A stretch of 64,000 nt of DNA from NCBI GenBank assembly GCA_023391335.1, contig JAEWBG010000010.1, positions 58,764-122,763 of the forward strand, read 5' to 3'. The notes under the pieces are model-generated. The model searched no databases. It had not been told where the DNA came from and was given only the letters and a program-made list of their open reading frames with translations. The translations under genes were made by a program, and so were the position numbers. Positions 31,798 through 40,912 of this stretch are shown here, in pieces (position 1 is the first letter of the stretch; each line of letters begins with the position of its first letter). This DNA comes from Pseudomonadota bacterium. GTDB lineage: Bacteria > Pseudomonadota > Gammaproteobacteria > Steroidobacterales > Steroidobacteraceae.

Positions 31798-34365
31798 TCA
31801 ATCGCAGGTGATCGCGTCGGCCAAGCCGCTGTCCAAGTGCACGTTGGCAATGCCCAGTTTCAGCGCGCCGCTGCTGGTGATCGCGAAGGGCGCCGAGACG
31901 GACTGCATTTTAGCCCCGCGCTTCTCGAAGCATTGCAGCAGCACCTTCATTTGCTGCCACTGACCTTGCGGTGCCTTGCGGAGCTGCTCTTCGATCGGCA
32001 TCGAGCCTTGGCAATTCGCTCCGCACTGCACGCCCAGGCTCACCGAGCCTTCGGGTGCGGCATCGACACGATAGTCGAATATCACTGAGAGCTGGCCGTT
32101 CGATTCGCGCTGGATATCGATCGGCGTACCTTCGATCGCAAGCGTCGCGGGAGCCTTGCCCGTCCAGGTTGCGAGCCGCGCATCTTCCTGCGCCTTGTGA
32201 TCGATCGCGCTCACGGTCAACGTGCCGTTCGCAGATGCACCCACTGCGTTAGTCAACGGCTGGGCGGCTGCCGATCCTTCTTGAACAGTGAACGACCAGC
32301 CCGGCTGCGCTTTGCCCGCAGTGAAGTACACGCGAGTGGCTTGGCTTGCGTCGGACGTGTTGGCGACTTCCTCGGGCAGTGCGGCCAGATTGCCGTCGTC
32401 TTTGTAGGTGAGCCCAAATCCGTACGGGAACAACGGCGGCTCACTGCCAGGATTCGCCTTGGTCTGCTGAGGATTGCGCGGCCAAGAGAACGAGAGCTTG
32501 CCCTGGAAGTCGTGATTCACGGCGCCGTTCGGCTTCGCGAAGATCACATCGGCAATGCCCGCACCTTCTGATCCGGGCAACCATGCGGCAACGAAGGCAT
32601 CGGACGCGTTGATCTCAGGATTGGTCCACAGCGGGCGGCCCGAGAGGAACACCGACACGACCGGGATGTGATCGGCTTTGAGCTTGCGCAACAGTTCCAG
32701 ATCGGACTTGTTGCCGGGCTTGTATTCGAGCGATTCCACATCGCCTTGGAACTCGGCATACGGATCTTCGCCGAACACGACGATCGCCACATCGGGTTTG
32801 GTCGTGTACTTGCCGGATACGTTCAACGTCGCGGAGCCGCCAGCGGCAGTCACGGCAGAACGAATGCCCGCGTAAATCGAGTCGGCGTGCGGGAAGAGGT
32901 TGTTCGGCAGTCCTGCACCTTGCCAACTGAGCGTCCAGCCGCCGTTCTGCTTCGAGATGCTGTCTGCACCATCGCCGGCGACCAACACGTTCGCTTTCGG
33001 ACGCAGCGGCAGCAAGTGATTCTGGTTCTTGAGCAGCACCAACGATTCACGGACCGCTCTGCGCGCGATCGCGCGATGCTCAGGCGAGCCGAGCAGATCG
33101 AAGTTACCGCCAGGCTTACGCGAGGAGGGCTTGCCGGCTTCGAACAAACCGGAACGTAGTTTGACCAGCAGGATGCGTCGCACTGCGTCGTCCAATCGTG
33201 CCTGCGGAATCTCGCCGGATTTCACCTGCGCCAAGGTGTTCTTGTACAAGTCCTTCCAACTGTCGGGCGCCATGAACATGTCCAAGCCTGCGTTGATCGC
33301 AGCGGCACAGCTCGTGTTGGTGCAGCCGGGCACTTGACCATGTGCATTCCAATCGCCCACGACGAAGCCTTGGAATCCCATGCGGCCCTTCAGTACATCG
33401 GTGAGCAGCGCGCGATTGCCGTGCATCTTCGAGCCGTGCCAGCTCGAGAACGACGCCATCACGACTTGCACACCAGCGCTGATCGCGGCCGGGTACCCAG
33501 CAGCATGGATGTCGCGCAGATCTTCTTCGCTGTACTGATTGTCGCCTTGGTCGCGACCGCCTTTGGTGCCGCCGTCGCCGACGTAGTGTTTGGCTGTCGC
33601 AATCACGTGATCGCCGCGCAGCCAGTCCGATGCGCCCGGCTTGCCTTGCAGGCCGGTGACCATCGCCGCGGCATACGCAGGGAAGATCTCGGGATTTTCT
33701 GAATACGATTCGTACGAGCGACCCCAGTGAATGTCTTGCACCACGGCAATCGTCGGCGCAAACGTCCACTCTTGGCCGGTCACGCGAAGTTCTTGCGCAG
33801 TGACGGCGCCGATCTGTTGCATCAATTCCGGATCGTGCGTTGCGCCGAGCGCGATGTTGTGCGGAAACAGCGTCGCGCCAATGATGTTGTTGTGACCATG
33901 CACGGCATCCACGCCCCACAAGATCGGAATCGCGTGTCCGCCGTGTGAAGTGTCCATCGATGCTGCATAGAATGCATCGGCTGCTTCGAGCCACTTGGGC
34001 GCCGGTGCTAGGTCATCGCCGCCTGGGCCTGAATTGCCGCCGACCAAGATCGAGCCGAGGCGATACTCGCGCACGTCATCCGGTGTGACGCTGCCGAGAT
34101 CCGCTTGGATGATTTGTCCGACTTTCTCTTCGACAGAGAGCGATTTGAGCAATTGGTCGAGGCGCCCCTGAATTGCGCTGTCGTCGATCTGCGGCTGCGT
34201 CGGTTGCGGCCAGATTTCAGGATGAACCGCGGGAGTGACTGAAGCGTTGGCAGCTGAATTGTTCGCGGCCGACTCTGTATGCTTCTGCCCGCAAGCAGCA
34301 AGCGTCAGCAACAATCCCGCGATCACCATGCTGCGGCGAAAGCAGCATTGCTCGAAATCGTTCAT
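31798..34365 (-). CDS. Glycoside hydrolase family 3 beta-glucosidase lipoprotein
   Basis: An 855-residue protein with a lipobox (LTLAAC) after a short charged start. GH3 N-terminal barrel: LSVEEKVGQIIQADL, PILWGVDAVHGHNN, AKHYVGDGGTKGGRDQG and the nucleophile segment FVVGDWNAHGQV. The C-terminal GH3 domain (ESLVLLKNQNHLLPL) is followed by an extra beta-rich galactose-binding-like module (about 680-855) as in CelD-type exo-1,4-beta-glucosidases. It should release glucose from cello-oligosaccharides in the periplasm or at the outer membrane. A LacI-type palindrome lies 66 bp upstream. Confidence 0.92.
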   Translation of the reverse strand: MNDFEQCCFRRSMVIAGLLLTLAACGQKHTESAANNSAANASVTPAVHPEIWPQPTQPQIDDSAIQGRLDQLLKSLSVEEKVGQIIQADLGSVTPDDVREYRLGSILVGGNSGPGGDDLAPAPKWLEAADAFYAASMDTSHGGHAIPILWGVDAVHGHNNIIGATLFPHNIALGATHDPELMQQIGAVTAQELRVTGQEWTFAPTIAVVQDIHWGRSYESYSENPEIFPAYAAAMVTGLQGKPGASDWLRGDHVIATAKHYVGDGGTKGGRDQGDNQYSEEDLRDIHAAGYPAAISAGVQVVMASFSSWHGSKMHGNRALLTDVLKGRMGFQGFVVGDWNAHGQVPGCTNTSCAAAINAGLDMFMAPDSWKDLYKNTLAQVKSGEIPQARLDDAVRRILLVKLRSGLFEAGKPSSRKPGGNFDLLGSPEHRAIARRAVRESLVLLKNQNHLLPLRPKANVLVAGDGADSISKQNGGWTLSWQGAGLPNNLFPHADSIYAGIRSAVTAAGGSATLNVSGKYTTKPDVAIVVFGEDPYAEFQGDVESLEYKPGNKSDLELLRKLKADHIPVVSVFLSGRPLWTNPEINASDAFVAAWLPGSEGAGIADVIFAKPNGAVNHDFQGKLSFSWPRNPQQTKANPGSEPPLFPYGFGLTYKDDGNLAALPEEVANTSDASQATRVYFTAGKAQPGWSFTVQEGSAAAQPLTNAVGASANGTLTVSAIDHKAQEDARLATWTGKAPATLAIEGTPIDIQRESNGQLSVIFDYRVDAAPEGSVSLGVQCGANCQGSMPIEEQLRKAPQGQWQQMKVLLQCFEKRGAKMQSVSAPFAITSSGALKLGIANVHLDSGLADAITCD

Positions 34366-34430
34366 TTATGCGGATCCTCCGGTTTGTTTCGGAAGTAGGT
34401 ATAACCGGTCGTGCGAGAATCACATGCACG

Positions 34431-34444
34431 TGACAACGTTGTCA
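34431..34444. promoter_or_regulatory. LacI-type operator TGACAACGTTGTCA
   Basis: A perfect 14-bp palindrome with the central CG expected for LacI-family hinge helices. It lies in the divergent gap between the GH3 gene and ydbH and is the most likely operator of the adjacent LacI-type regulator. Confidence 0.75.
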
Positions 34445-34484
34445 ATTTGGCCTTGATTTCTAGGGCTTTGCGGCCCTCACGTTC

Positions 34485-36614
34485 GTGCGGAAGAAGAACA
34501 TAATCTTTGGCTCGCGCTTATCGCGTTGCGACTTTTCTGGTGCGGCTCGTCTCGTCATCGTTGCATTGGTTATGCAGCTCGCCTGCATTGCGGCTTCATG
34601 GGCAATTGATGAGGCAACGATATCGGTCGATCGAGCGGTCGGCGAGGGATGGATCGCAAGCGGCATCGAGCTGCGTTTGGATGCCTCCGCTGAGCCAATG
34701 CTCGCCGATATCAGCGTCGCTCGAATCACCATTCCTAAATTGAAGGTATCGCTAGAGCGCACGCACGTGCGATGCGGATCATTCGAGATCACGGATGACG
34801 CGTATGCCTGTAAGGATGCGAGGATCGCAGCGAGCCTGCCAGAGTTGGGTCCGCAGCAACTGCGTGCGTCCGTGCGTTACGAGCGACGCACAGGTGCGAT
34901 CCAAGCTCAGCTTGCGAATGTGCGATTCGGTGAAGGCTCTGCGAAGGTGGAACTCATCCTCGAATCTCAGCGCGAAAACGTCACGTTCGGGCTCCACAGA
35001 GTCTCCATGCCTCAAGTCGCAAAGCTCGCCGCGCGGTTTGGCTTTGCTTTGCCGCTAGAGATTTCTCAGGGGACCGTTAGCGGCAGCCTGCATGCGCAAG
35101 CAAGCGGTCAAAAGTTGAGGCATGCCACTTTCAACTTAGAAGTGGAGCAGCTAACCGCGAACAATGATGCGGGAACGATCGCGACCGACAAATTGAATGC
35201 ATCGATCGAGGGTGAGTTGCACTCGAACGCGTCGCTTGCATATCGATTTGCGGTGCAATCGTCGGCGGGCCAGGCATATTTCGATCCGATCTTCGTGGAT
35301 GCCGGTGTGCACGCGATCGATCTGCAAGCCCGAGGCGAGTGGAGCGATTCGCGCGGCCTGATCGCGGATGCATTTACCTTCCGGCATCGCGGCGTCGTTA
35401 CTGCCTCCGGTTCTGCGCGCGTGGATCTGCATGCCGAGCACCCGATCCGTGAGCTGCAAGTGGCGAATGCGCAGGTGCACTTTCCAGGTACGTACGAAAC
35501 TTATCTGCAGCCGTTCGTCGCGAACGACGCATTGAAATCGCTGCGTACCGACGGCTCCGCCGAAGTGAGCCTCGCACTAGAAAGTGGTGAGCCGAAAAGA
35601 CTTCAGGTCCGCATCGATTCATTCAGTGCGGACGGCGGTTCATTGCTAAGCGTGGATCAGTTGAGTGGAGCGCTCACCTGGCAAGCTCACGAAGCAGCGA
35701 GCGACGCGGTGGGCGGCGAATCCAAGTTGAGTTGGCGGGGCGCATCGATCTATGGCTTGCGTATCGGAGCCTCGGAGCTGCGTTTCAGCGTCGCGGCTCA
35801 TTCGTTTCATTTGCTCGAGCCTGCGCATATTCCGTTCCTGGATGGGGCGATCGATCTCGAAGCATTGCGCATCCGCAACCTCGGCGAGCCCAATGTGGCC
35901 TTTATGGTCGATGCAACCGTGCAGCCGATCAGTGTGCCGCAGCTCTGCCGTGCATTCGGTTGGCCCGAGTTCGGCGGGCAGGTGGGCGGCGTGATTTCGA
36001 AGTTGCGCATGCGCGATGGCGTGATCACTTTGGGTACGACGTTGAGCGGCAACGTGTTCGACGGTTCGGTGGCAGTCAAAGATTTGCGGCTCGAACAGCC
36101 GTTCGGCAATTGGCCGCGCTTCTACGCCAGCATCGGCTTCGAGAATCTAGATTTGGAGCAGGTCACCTCTGCGTTCTCCTTTGGGCGCATCACCGGCAAG
36201 CTCTCCGGCGTGATCGATCATCTTGAATTGTTCAATTGGTCGCCGGTCGCGTTCGATACGCATCTATTCACACCGCCGAACGACAAGAGCCGGCATCGCA
36301 TTAGTCAGCGCGCAGTGCAAAACATCGGCAACCTTGGCGGCGGCGGCTCAGGAATCACGGCCGCGCTCTCGAGTGGCTTCTTGCGCTTCTTCGAAGACTT
36401 CAATTACGACCGCATCGGCTTGTCGTGCCGATTGGAGAATGACGTCTGCATCATGAACGGGGTCGGGCCGGCTCCGCACGGTGGGTACTATCTCGTGAAA
36501 GGTCGCGGCCTTCCGCGGATCGACGTCATCGGGAACTCCGGCCGAGTCGACTGGCCGCGATTGGTGCAGCAGCTCAAAGCAGCGACCGAAGCCCAAGACG
36601 TCGTGGTGAAGTAA
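34485..36614 (+). CDS. ydbH: YdbH-like AsmA-related envelope protein
   Basis: A 709-residue protein with one N-terminal membrane segment (LVIVALVMQLACIAASWA) and then only repetitive beta structure ending in the YdbH C-terminal domain (GQVGGVISKLRMRDGVITLGTTLSGNVFDGSV...LDLEQVTSAFSFGRITGKLSGVIDHLELFNWSPVAFD). E. coli YdbH is an inner-membrane-anchored bridge that, redundantly with TamB and YhdP, moves phospholipids toward the outer membrane. From memory E. coli YdbH is about 880 residues, so this one is shorter. The following gene is YdbL-like, as in the ydbH-ynbE-ydbL operon. The ribosome site is not strong. Confidence 0.82.
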   Translation: MRKKNIIFGSRLSRCDFSGAARLVIVALVMQLACIAASWAIDEATISVDRAVGEGWIASGIELRLDASAEPMLADISVARITIPKLKVSLERTHVRCGSFEITDDAYACKDARIAASLPELGPQQLRASVRYERRTGAIQAQLANVRFGEGSAKVELILESQRENVTFGLHRVSMPQVAKLAARFGFALPLEISQGTVSGSLHAQASGQKLRHATFNLEVEQLTANNDAGTIATDKLNASIEGELHSNASLAYRFAVQSSAGQAYFDPIFVDAGVHAIDLQARGEWSDSRGLIADAFTFRHRGVVTASGSARVDLHAEHPIRELQVANAQVHFPGTYETYLQPFVANDALKSLRTDGSAEVSLALESGEPKRLQVRIDSFSADGGSLLSVDQLSGALTWQAHEAASDAVGGESKLSWRGASIYGLRIGASELRFSVAAHSFHLLEPAHIPFLDGAIDLEALRIRNLGEPNVAFMVDATVQPISVPQLCRAFGWPEFGGQVGGVISKLRMRDGVITLGTTLSGNVFDGSVAVKDLRLEQPFGNWPRFYASIGFENLDLEQVTSAFSFGRITGKLSGVIDHLELFNWSPVAFDTHLFTPPNDKSRHRISQRAVQNIGNLGGGGSGITAALSSGFLRFFEDFNYDRIGLSCRLENDVCIMNGVGPAPHGGYYLVKGRGLPRIDVIGNSGRVDWPRLVQQLKAATEAQDVVVK

Positions 36615-36716
36615 GTCCGCATTGCGGACTCGAATAAGTGTTCATAGCATGCGGGCGGCATTCAGACGTCGTTCAGCGCGTTTGCACACACTGAGCGTGA
36701 ATTCATGAGGAGCCAC

Positions 36717-37340
36717 ATGAAACGAGTTCTTTCATTCAAGGTGTTCGCGGCCATGCTGTTGTTGTCGGCGTGCGTCACCATCAATGTGTATTTTCCCGCC
36801 GCTGCCGCGGAGAAGGCTGCGGACAAGATTATTGAGGGCGTATGGGGGGATTCGGCGCCACCGGCGAAATCTGAGTCCAAGCTCGACAAGCAATCGGCAA
36901 TCGAGCGCACGCCCACCCTTGCCGAGCGCATGTTGCTGGCCGCAGCGACGAATGTGCTCGATCTGTTGATCCCGCCAGCGCGGGCAGATGCGGATTTGAA
37001 TATTTCGACCCCCGCCATTCGTCAGATCACGGCGTCGATGGAGGCGCGGCACTCGCAGCTCAAGAAGTACTACGACTCGGGCGCGGTGGGGCTGACGAGC
37101 GACGGGTTGGTCGAAGTACGCGATCAGAATGCCGTGCCGCTGGCCGAGCGCAACGCGGTTCGCAAGCTGGTCGCGGAAGAGAATGCCGATCGCGCCAATC
37201 TCTATCGCGAAATCGCCAACGCAAATGGCCATCCTGAATGGGAAGCCGACATCCGCACAACCTTCGCTGAGCGCTGGATCAGCAAAGCCTCCTCAGGCTG
37301 GTACGTGCAAGACAAGGGTGGAAGCTGGAAGCAGAAGTAG
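36717..37340 (+). CDS. YdbL (DUF1318) lipoprotein with YnbE-like N-terminus
   Basis: A 207-residue protein; the ATG at 36717 has GAGGAG 5 nt upstream. Lipobox LLLSAC puts the lipidated Cys at residue 19, followed by VTINVYFPAAAAEKAADKIIEGVWG. That segment resembles the E. coli YnbE lipoprotein (a TIN beta segment then a short helix). Residues about 100-207 are a YdbL domain: YDSGAVGLTSDGLVEVR...LVAEENADRANLYREIA...WISKASSGWYVQDKGGSWKQK. No separate ynbE lies between ydbH and this gene. In E. coli, YnbE links YdbH to the outer membrane and YdbL controls YnbE multimerisation; here both may be in one chain (inference). Confidence 0.82.
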   Translation: MKRVLSFKVFAAMLLLSACVTINVYFPAAAAEKAADKIIEGVWGDSAPPAKSESKLDKQSAIERTPTLAERMLLAAATNVLDLLIPPARADADLNISTPAIRQITASMEARHSQLKKYYDSGAVGLTSDGLVEVRDQNAVPLAERNAVRKLVAEENADRANLYREIANANGHPEWEADIRTTFAERWISKASSGWYVQDKGGSWKQK

Positions 37341-37341
37341 G

Positions 37342-37370
37342 AAAAAAAGCCCCGCATCTTGCGGGGCTTT
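37342..37370. terminator. Bidirectional intrinsic terminator
   Basis: A-run, AGCCCCGC - ATCTT - GCGGGGCT, T-run. It ends the ydbH-ydbL transcript on the + strand. On the minus strand it is stronger, with seven T after the stem, and would end any leftward transcript from the region on its right. Confidence 0.88.
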
Positions 37371-37725
37371 GCGTCTTCCGAGCCGGCGACTTCTTCGAGT
37401 TGTTGTGGCGACGCCGGTAAAATTCGGAAACGTGCTCTCGTCGCTCAAGTCATTTTTCTGATCACACTGCAGTTTGCCGCTGCAGCGGCGCCTCCCTGAC
37501 GCTTTGTTCGTTTCCCTCTCCCCTTGCGGTGCCATCCCCGCCTCTCTGCCTGTTGCTTGCGGCTTTCGCGCAAGCGCCGTTACAAGAAAGCAAGTGGCGT
37601 GCCTGCTCCAGTGGGCACGTTGACCTGACAATGACTTAACTCACCCTGTTGTGTCAACGCCACGTAGATTCGAAAGCGTTGCGCGCGCAACTGTAAATCT
37701 AGCCGACGGGGATTTCTGTAGGAAT
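37371..37725. other. Long intergenic region, possible minus-strand small RNA
   Basis: No supportable ORF in about 350 bp. On the minus strand it has a TTGACA hexamer near 37658, a hairpin CGTGCC-CACTGGAGCA-GGCACG with GGA in its loop, further GGGGA/GGGA motifs, and a strong terminator at 37342-37370. It is either the 3' untranslated region of the kinase gene or a separate small RNA. Confidence 0.35.
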
Positions 37726-39804
37726 TCAGGACGCTCGCGGGATCTCGATTGCGAACTCAACGCCAGTGGCATCGGGGAGACTGCGAGCGGTCGCGGTGCC
37801 GCGGTGGAACTGCGCGATCAGTCTCACGATGTAAAGGCCAAGCCCGAGATGCGGTTTGCCATCGCTTCCTGCGCGTCCGCTCACCAATGACTCGAACAGC
37901 CGATCGTCCAAGTGCGGCGGTAACAGAGGACCCTCGTTCTTAACGCTCAAACGATAGTGGGAATCTGCGGCAGCGAGGGATAAGTGGATCGGACTCGCTT
38001 TGGGCGCGAAGTCCACTGCGTTATCCATGAGCTTGTCGAGCAACTGAGCGATAAGCTCAGGTGAGCCTTCCACCCAGCAGCTCTTAGCGGGGGTTTCGAC
38101 TTCGATTCGGTGCTCTGTGAAGGTCTGTTGATAAGCCTGCCCGACGTTCGCGACCAGCGTCTTCAAATCGAAGCGAGTGCGCTCGGTGTGCTCGATGCTT
38201 TGCTCGACGCGCGTCGCTTCGCTCATCGCTGAAAGAATCGACTGCATGCGGGAAGTGCCGGTGCGGGCCCGATCCAAATAGCTTTGGCTGTCGGGCGGCA
38301 GTACGGTCTCGGAACTGAGATTGTCGAGCGACGAGCTGACAATCGTGAGCGGCGTGCGCAACTCGTGAGACAGCTTGCTACCGAGGGTCTGCAAATACGA
38401 GTTGTATTCCTTCAGGCGGGCGAGCACCGCTGCATAGCTGCGCGCCAGGGTGCCCAATTCGTCGCGCGCTCGAGTATCGGGAATCGCGATTTCGATGTGG
38501 CCTTCCGGACTCACCGCATTGGCGGCGGCACGGCTCAAGCGTCGAATGCGCTGCGACAGGCGCGCCGCAAACAAAAGCGTGACGACAATCGTGAACAGCA
38601 CTGCGATCAAAGTGAGATTGAGCAAGCGGTTGAGCGCGAGTTCGCGCACCAGCACGAGTTGTTCGCCAGGCTCTTCGACTAGCAGCGCACCGACCGTCTC
38701 GCCACCCACACGAATGGGCGTTGCCGCGCGAATCAGCGTGGGTTCGCCGGCCGCTTGTTCGGACCAAATCGCCTGCGCATGGCCCGCACGCGCCGCATCG
38801 ATTGGATCTCCCCACATTCCATACGGCAGTCCGAAAGCTCGTGGGGGCGCTTCACCCCGGGACAGTAAGCGACGGTAGATCGAACGTGCAAATCCGTTTT
38901 CATCCTGCTCGAGGCCATTCATCTCGGGTGCCAATTCCATCCGAATGGACCCGGCACGCGCCAACAACCAGCCGTGCGCGTCCACGACTGATACACGAAC
39001 GCCATCCGGCGCGTACTGTTCAAGACGAAGCTTTAGCGATTCAGATCCTGTGTGGAGTCGCCCGAGGTCCGGCGTTCGCGCGACAACGTTATTTTTCGCA
39101 TCGACGGCGGTGATGCCGATCCAAGTGCCGAACAGGTTGATCGGCCCGCGCAGCTCAATTGCGAAGCCTTTGGAGGTTTCGCGCCAGATCCCACTGAATG
39201 GAACCGCATCATCGCTCGTGATGCGCCACGGCGCGCCGACTTCACAGTTGCGAATCAACAGCGGCCCAGGTGCAACCGCGCTAATGGACCACGCGCGCTC
39301 ATGGGAGAATTCATCGCGCGTCAAAACGATCAGGCGATCGGCGGCCACGTCCAGCGAGCTTTCTTCTTGCGACTGCGGCACTTCATAGCGCAGCGGTCGG
39401 TGCTCCACTTCGACATACATGTGCAGATGACGCGCGAATACGCCGAGCCGAACGAGCGGGGCAGGGGGTGTGCCGTCATCGGTGCGTGAAGAAGCCAGTC
39501 CCGGAATTGGGCGCGCGGGTGTGGGCCATTCATCGGCGAAGCCATCGATGAGTGGTGTCGTCGCCAGTAGCGGCGCGAAATAGTCGCCGTTCGCTGGATC
39601 GAATTCGCTTGCGAATTCCGGAACCCGGTACAGAGCTTCTGGTTCGCTCGCGACCACGCGACTCAGCACGTCGGCAGTGGTGATCAGCGAGTCTTCCTGG
39701 CCGCGTCGCAGCGTCGTCTCCATCTGCTGCGCATAACGCCATCCAGCCCAAGGCAGGACGAGCGTCAGCAAGCTCAGCAGTAGCAGCTTCGCTCGCAGGC
39801 TCAT
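37726..39804 (-). CDS. Sensor histidine kinase of the proteobacterial dedicated-sortase type (PdsS-like)
   Basis: A 692-residue membrane kinase. In order: N-terminal TM (about 4-22), a large extracytoplasmic domain with PLIDGFADEWP (CBM9-like start), a second TM (about 390-415), HAMP, HisKA with SHELRTPLT, and HATPase with N box LMDNAVDFAPKAS and G box HLGLGLYIVRLI. The length and N-terminal module match what I remember of the PdsS family (kinases found with a Gram-negative sortase). It starts 7 bp after the response-regulator stop. No sortase or LPXTG target is in the window, so this pair is separated or repurposed. Confidence 0.72.
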   Translation of the reverse strand: MSLRAKLLLLSLLTLVLPWAGWRYAQQMETTLRRGQEDSLITTADVLSRVVASEPEALYRVPEFASEFDPANGDYFAPLLATTPLIDGFADEWPTPARPIPGLASSRTDDGTPPAPLVRLGVFARHLHMYVEVEHRPLRYEVPQSQEESSLDVAADRLIVLTRDEFSHERAWSISAVAPGPLLIRNCEVGAPWRITSDDAVPFSGIWRETSKGFAIELRGPINLFGTWIGITAVDAKNNVVARTPDLGRLHTGSESLKLRLEQYAPDGVRVSVVDAHGWLLARAGSIRMELAPEMNGLEQDENGFARSIYRRLLSRGEAPPRAFGLPYGMWGDPIDAARAGHAQAIWSEQAAGEPTLIRAATPIRVGGETVGALLVEEPGEQLVLVRELALNRLLNLTLIAVLFTIVVTLLFAARLSQRIRRLSRAAANAVSPEGHIEIAIPDTRARDELGTLARSYAAVLARLKEYNSYLQTLGSKLSHELRTPLTIVSSSLDNLSSETVLPPDSQSYLDRARTGTSRMQSILSAMSEATRVEQSIEHTERTRFDLKTLVANVGQAYQQTFTEHRIEVETPAKSCWVEGSPELIAQLLDKLMDNAVDFAPKASPIHLSLAAADSHYRLSVKNEGPLLPPHLDDRLFESLVSGRAGSDGKPHLGLGLYIVRLIAQFHRGTATARSLPDATGVEFAIEIPRAS

Positions 39805-39811
39805 CAGTGTT

Positions 39812-40504
39812 CTAGCCTTCTTTCCAGCGATAGCCCATGCCGTACATGGTTTCGATCAATTCGAAACCCGGATCGATCGCTTGGAATTTGCGGCGGATGC
39901 GTTTGACGTGCGAAGTGATCGTGTTGTCATCGAGCACGACGTTTGCCGCGTCCATCAGCTGCTGCCGATTCTTCACATGTCCCGGGTTCTTAGCCAACGC
40001 GTGAACGATCCAGAACTCGGTGAGCGTGAGGCCGAGAGGCTTGTCGCGCCAGGTCGCATGCAGCCGAGCCGTATCGATCAGCAGCGGACCGCGTGTGATG
40101 TGTTGGTCGCGGTGCTCGGGCTGTGTCAGCGCATCGATGCGTCGGAACAGCGCTGTGACGCGCGCAATCAAATGCGTGAGGCTAATGTCCTTGGTGAGAT
40201 AGTCGTCGGCACCTAAGCGCAGTCCAGATACCGCATCCAATTCGCTGTCTCGCGCCGTGAGGAAAATGATTGGAAGCTCCGCCGAAAGCCCGCGCAGCTC
40301 GCGGCACAATTCGAATCCGCCTTCAGGTTCATCCTTCAAACCGACGTCGATCACCGCGAGATCGGGCAAGCGTGCACGAAAGGCTTCGATCGCTTCCTTG
40401 CGATTGCTGTACGCACGCACACCGTATCCCTGCCGTTGGAAGGCAGCGGCGTAATTGTCCCGTAGAGCGGGTTCGTCTTCGACGAGTGCGATGACTTTTT
40501 TCAT
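39812..40504 (-). CDS. OmpR-type response regulator, PdsR-like
   Basis: A 230-residue protein. Receiver: ALVEDEPALRDNY (acidic pocket), LAVIDVGLKDEPEGGFEL (phospho-Asp), FLTARDSELD, then LGADDYLTKDISLTHLIARV. A winged-helix domain follows with TLTEFWIVHALAKNPGHVKNRQQLM and SHVKRIRRKF...IETMYGMGYRW. The GGFE insertion and KDISL..LIAR signature match the response regulator paired with PdsS-type kinases (from memory). The ATG at 40504 is used; the frame to 40570 adds a non-homologous leader. Confidence 0.82.
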   Translation of the reverse strand: MKKVIALVEDEPALRDNYAAAFQRQGYGVRAYSNRKEAIEAFRARLPDLAVIDVGLKDEPEGGFELCRELRGLSAELPIIFLTARDSELDAVSGLRLGADDYLTKDISLTHLIARVTALFRRIDALTQPEHRDQHITRGPLLIDTARLHATWRDKPLGLTLTEFWIVHALAKNPGHVKNRQQLMDAANVVLDDNTITSHVKRIRRKFQAIDPGFELIETMYGMGYRWKEG

Positions 40505-40666
40505 GAGTGACGGACGGTGGCGATTGGACACAGTGTAGCGTTTCGAGGCCACGGTCGAAGCGCTCGCCACGATTGATCACAATCTGCCTGCACTTCGACG
40601 CCACGCATTGCGGATCGGCCTCAACCCAGGCGCTCAAATGAAGCTGTCTGAGTTGGAGGCAAGGCA

Positions 40667-40912
40667 ATGGTCAGCAATCAGGTTCTCTCCGCAACGACGA
40701 TCGGTTCGGTTAACTCCAAACGCGCGGCAATCGCAAGTTCGATCAGTCAATCCCGACGAGAGAAGGCATGGGCATGGCTCACGCTCGTCACGCTGATTCT
40801 TTGCTGGGACGCATCGATCCGCCTTGACGAGCGAATTTCGCCGCCGCGCGCTCGCATCGCGCACATGGGCGAAGCCGCGGAAGTGGAGACCGCGACGCCT
40901 AAAAGGCGCTGA
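40667..40912 (+). CDS. Small single-pass membrane protein, unknown
   Basis: 81 residues. GGAGG lies about 9 nt before the ATG. A central hydrophobic helix (AWAWLTLVTLILCW, about residues 34-48) is followed by DASIRLDERISPPRARIAHMGEAAE and a basic tail. It is divergent from the PdsR-like gene, and its 3' end overlaps the convergent acyl-CoA dehydrogenase by 14 bp. Similarity to a known family is not evident to me; the ribosome site and helix argue that it is real. Confidence 0.5.
   Translation: MVSNQVLSATTIGSVNSKRAAIASSISQSRREKAWAWLTLVTLILCWDASIRLDERISPPRARIAHMGEAAEVETATPKRR

Noticed and set aside
33116..33994. 292-codon minus-strand ORF
   Set aside because: Alternative frame inside the GH3 gene; Arg/His-rich composition typical of a frame shadow.
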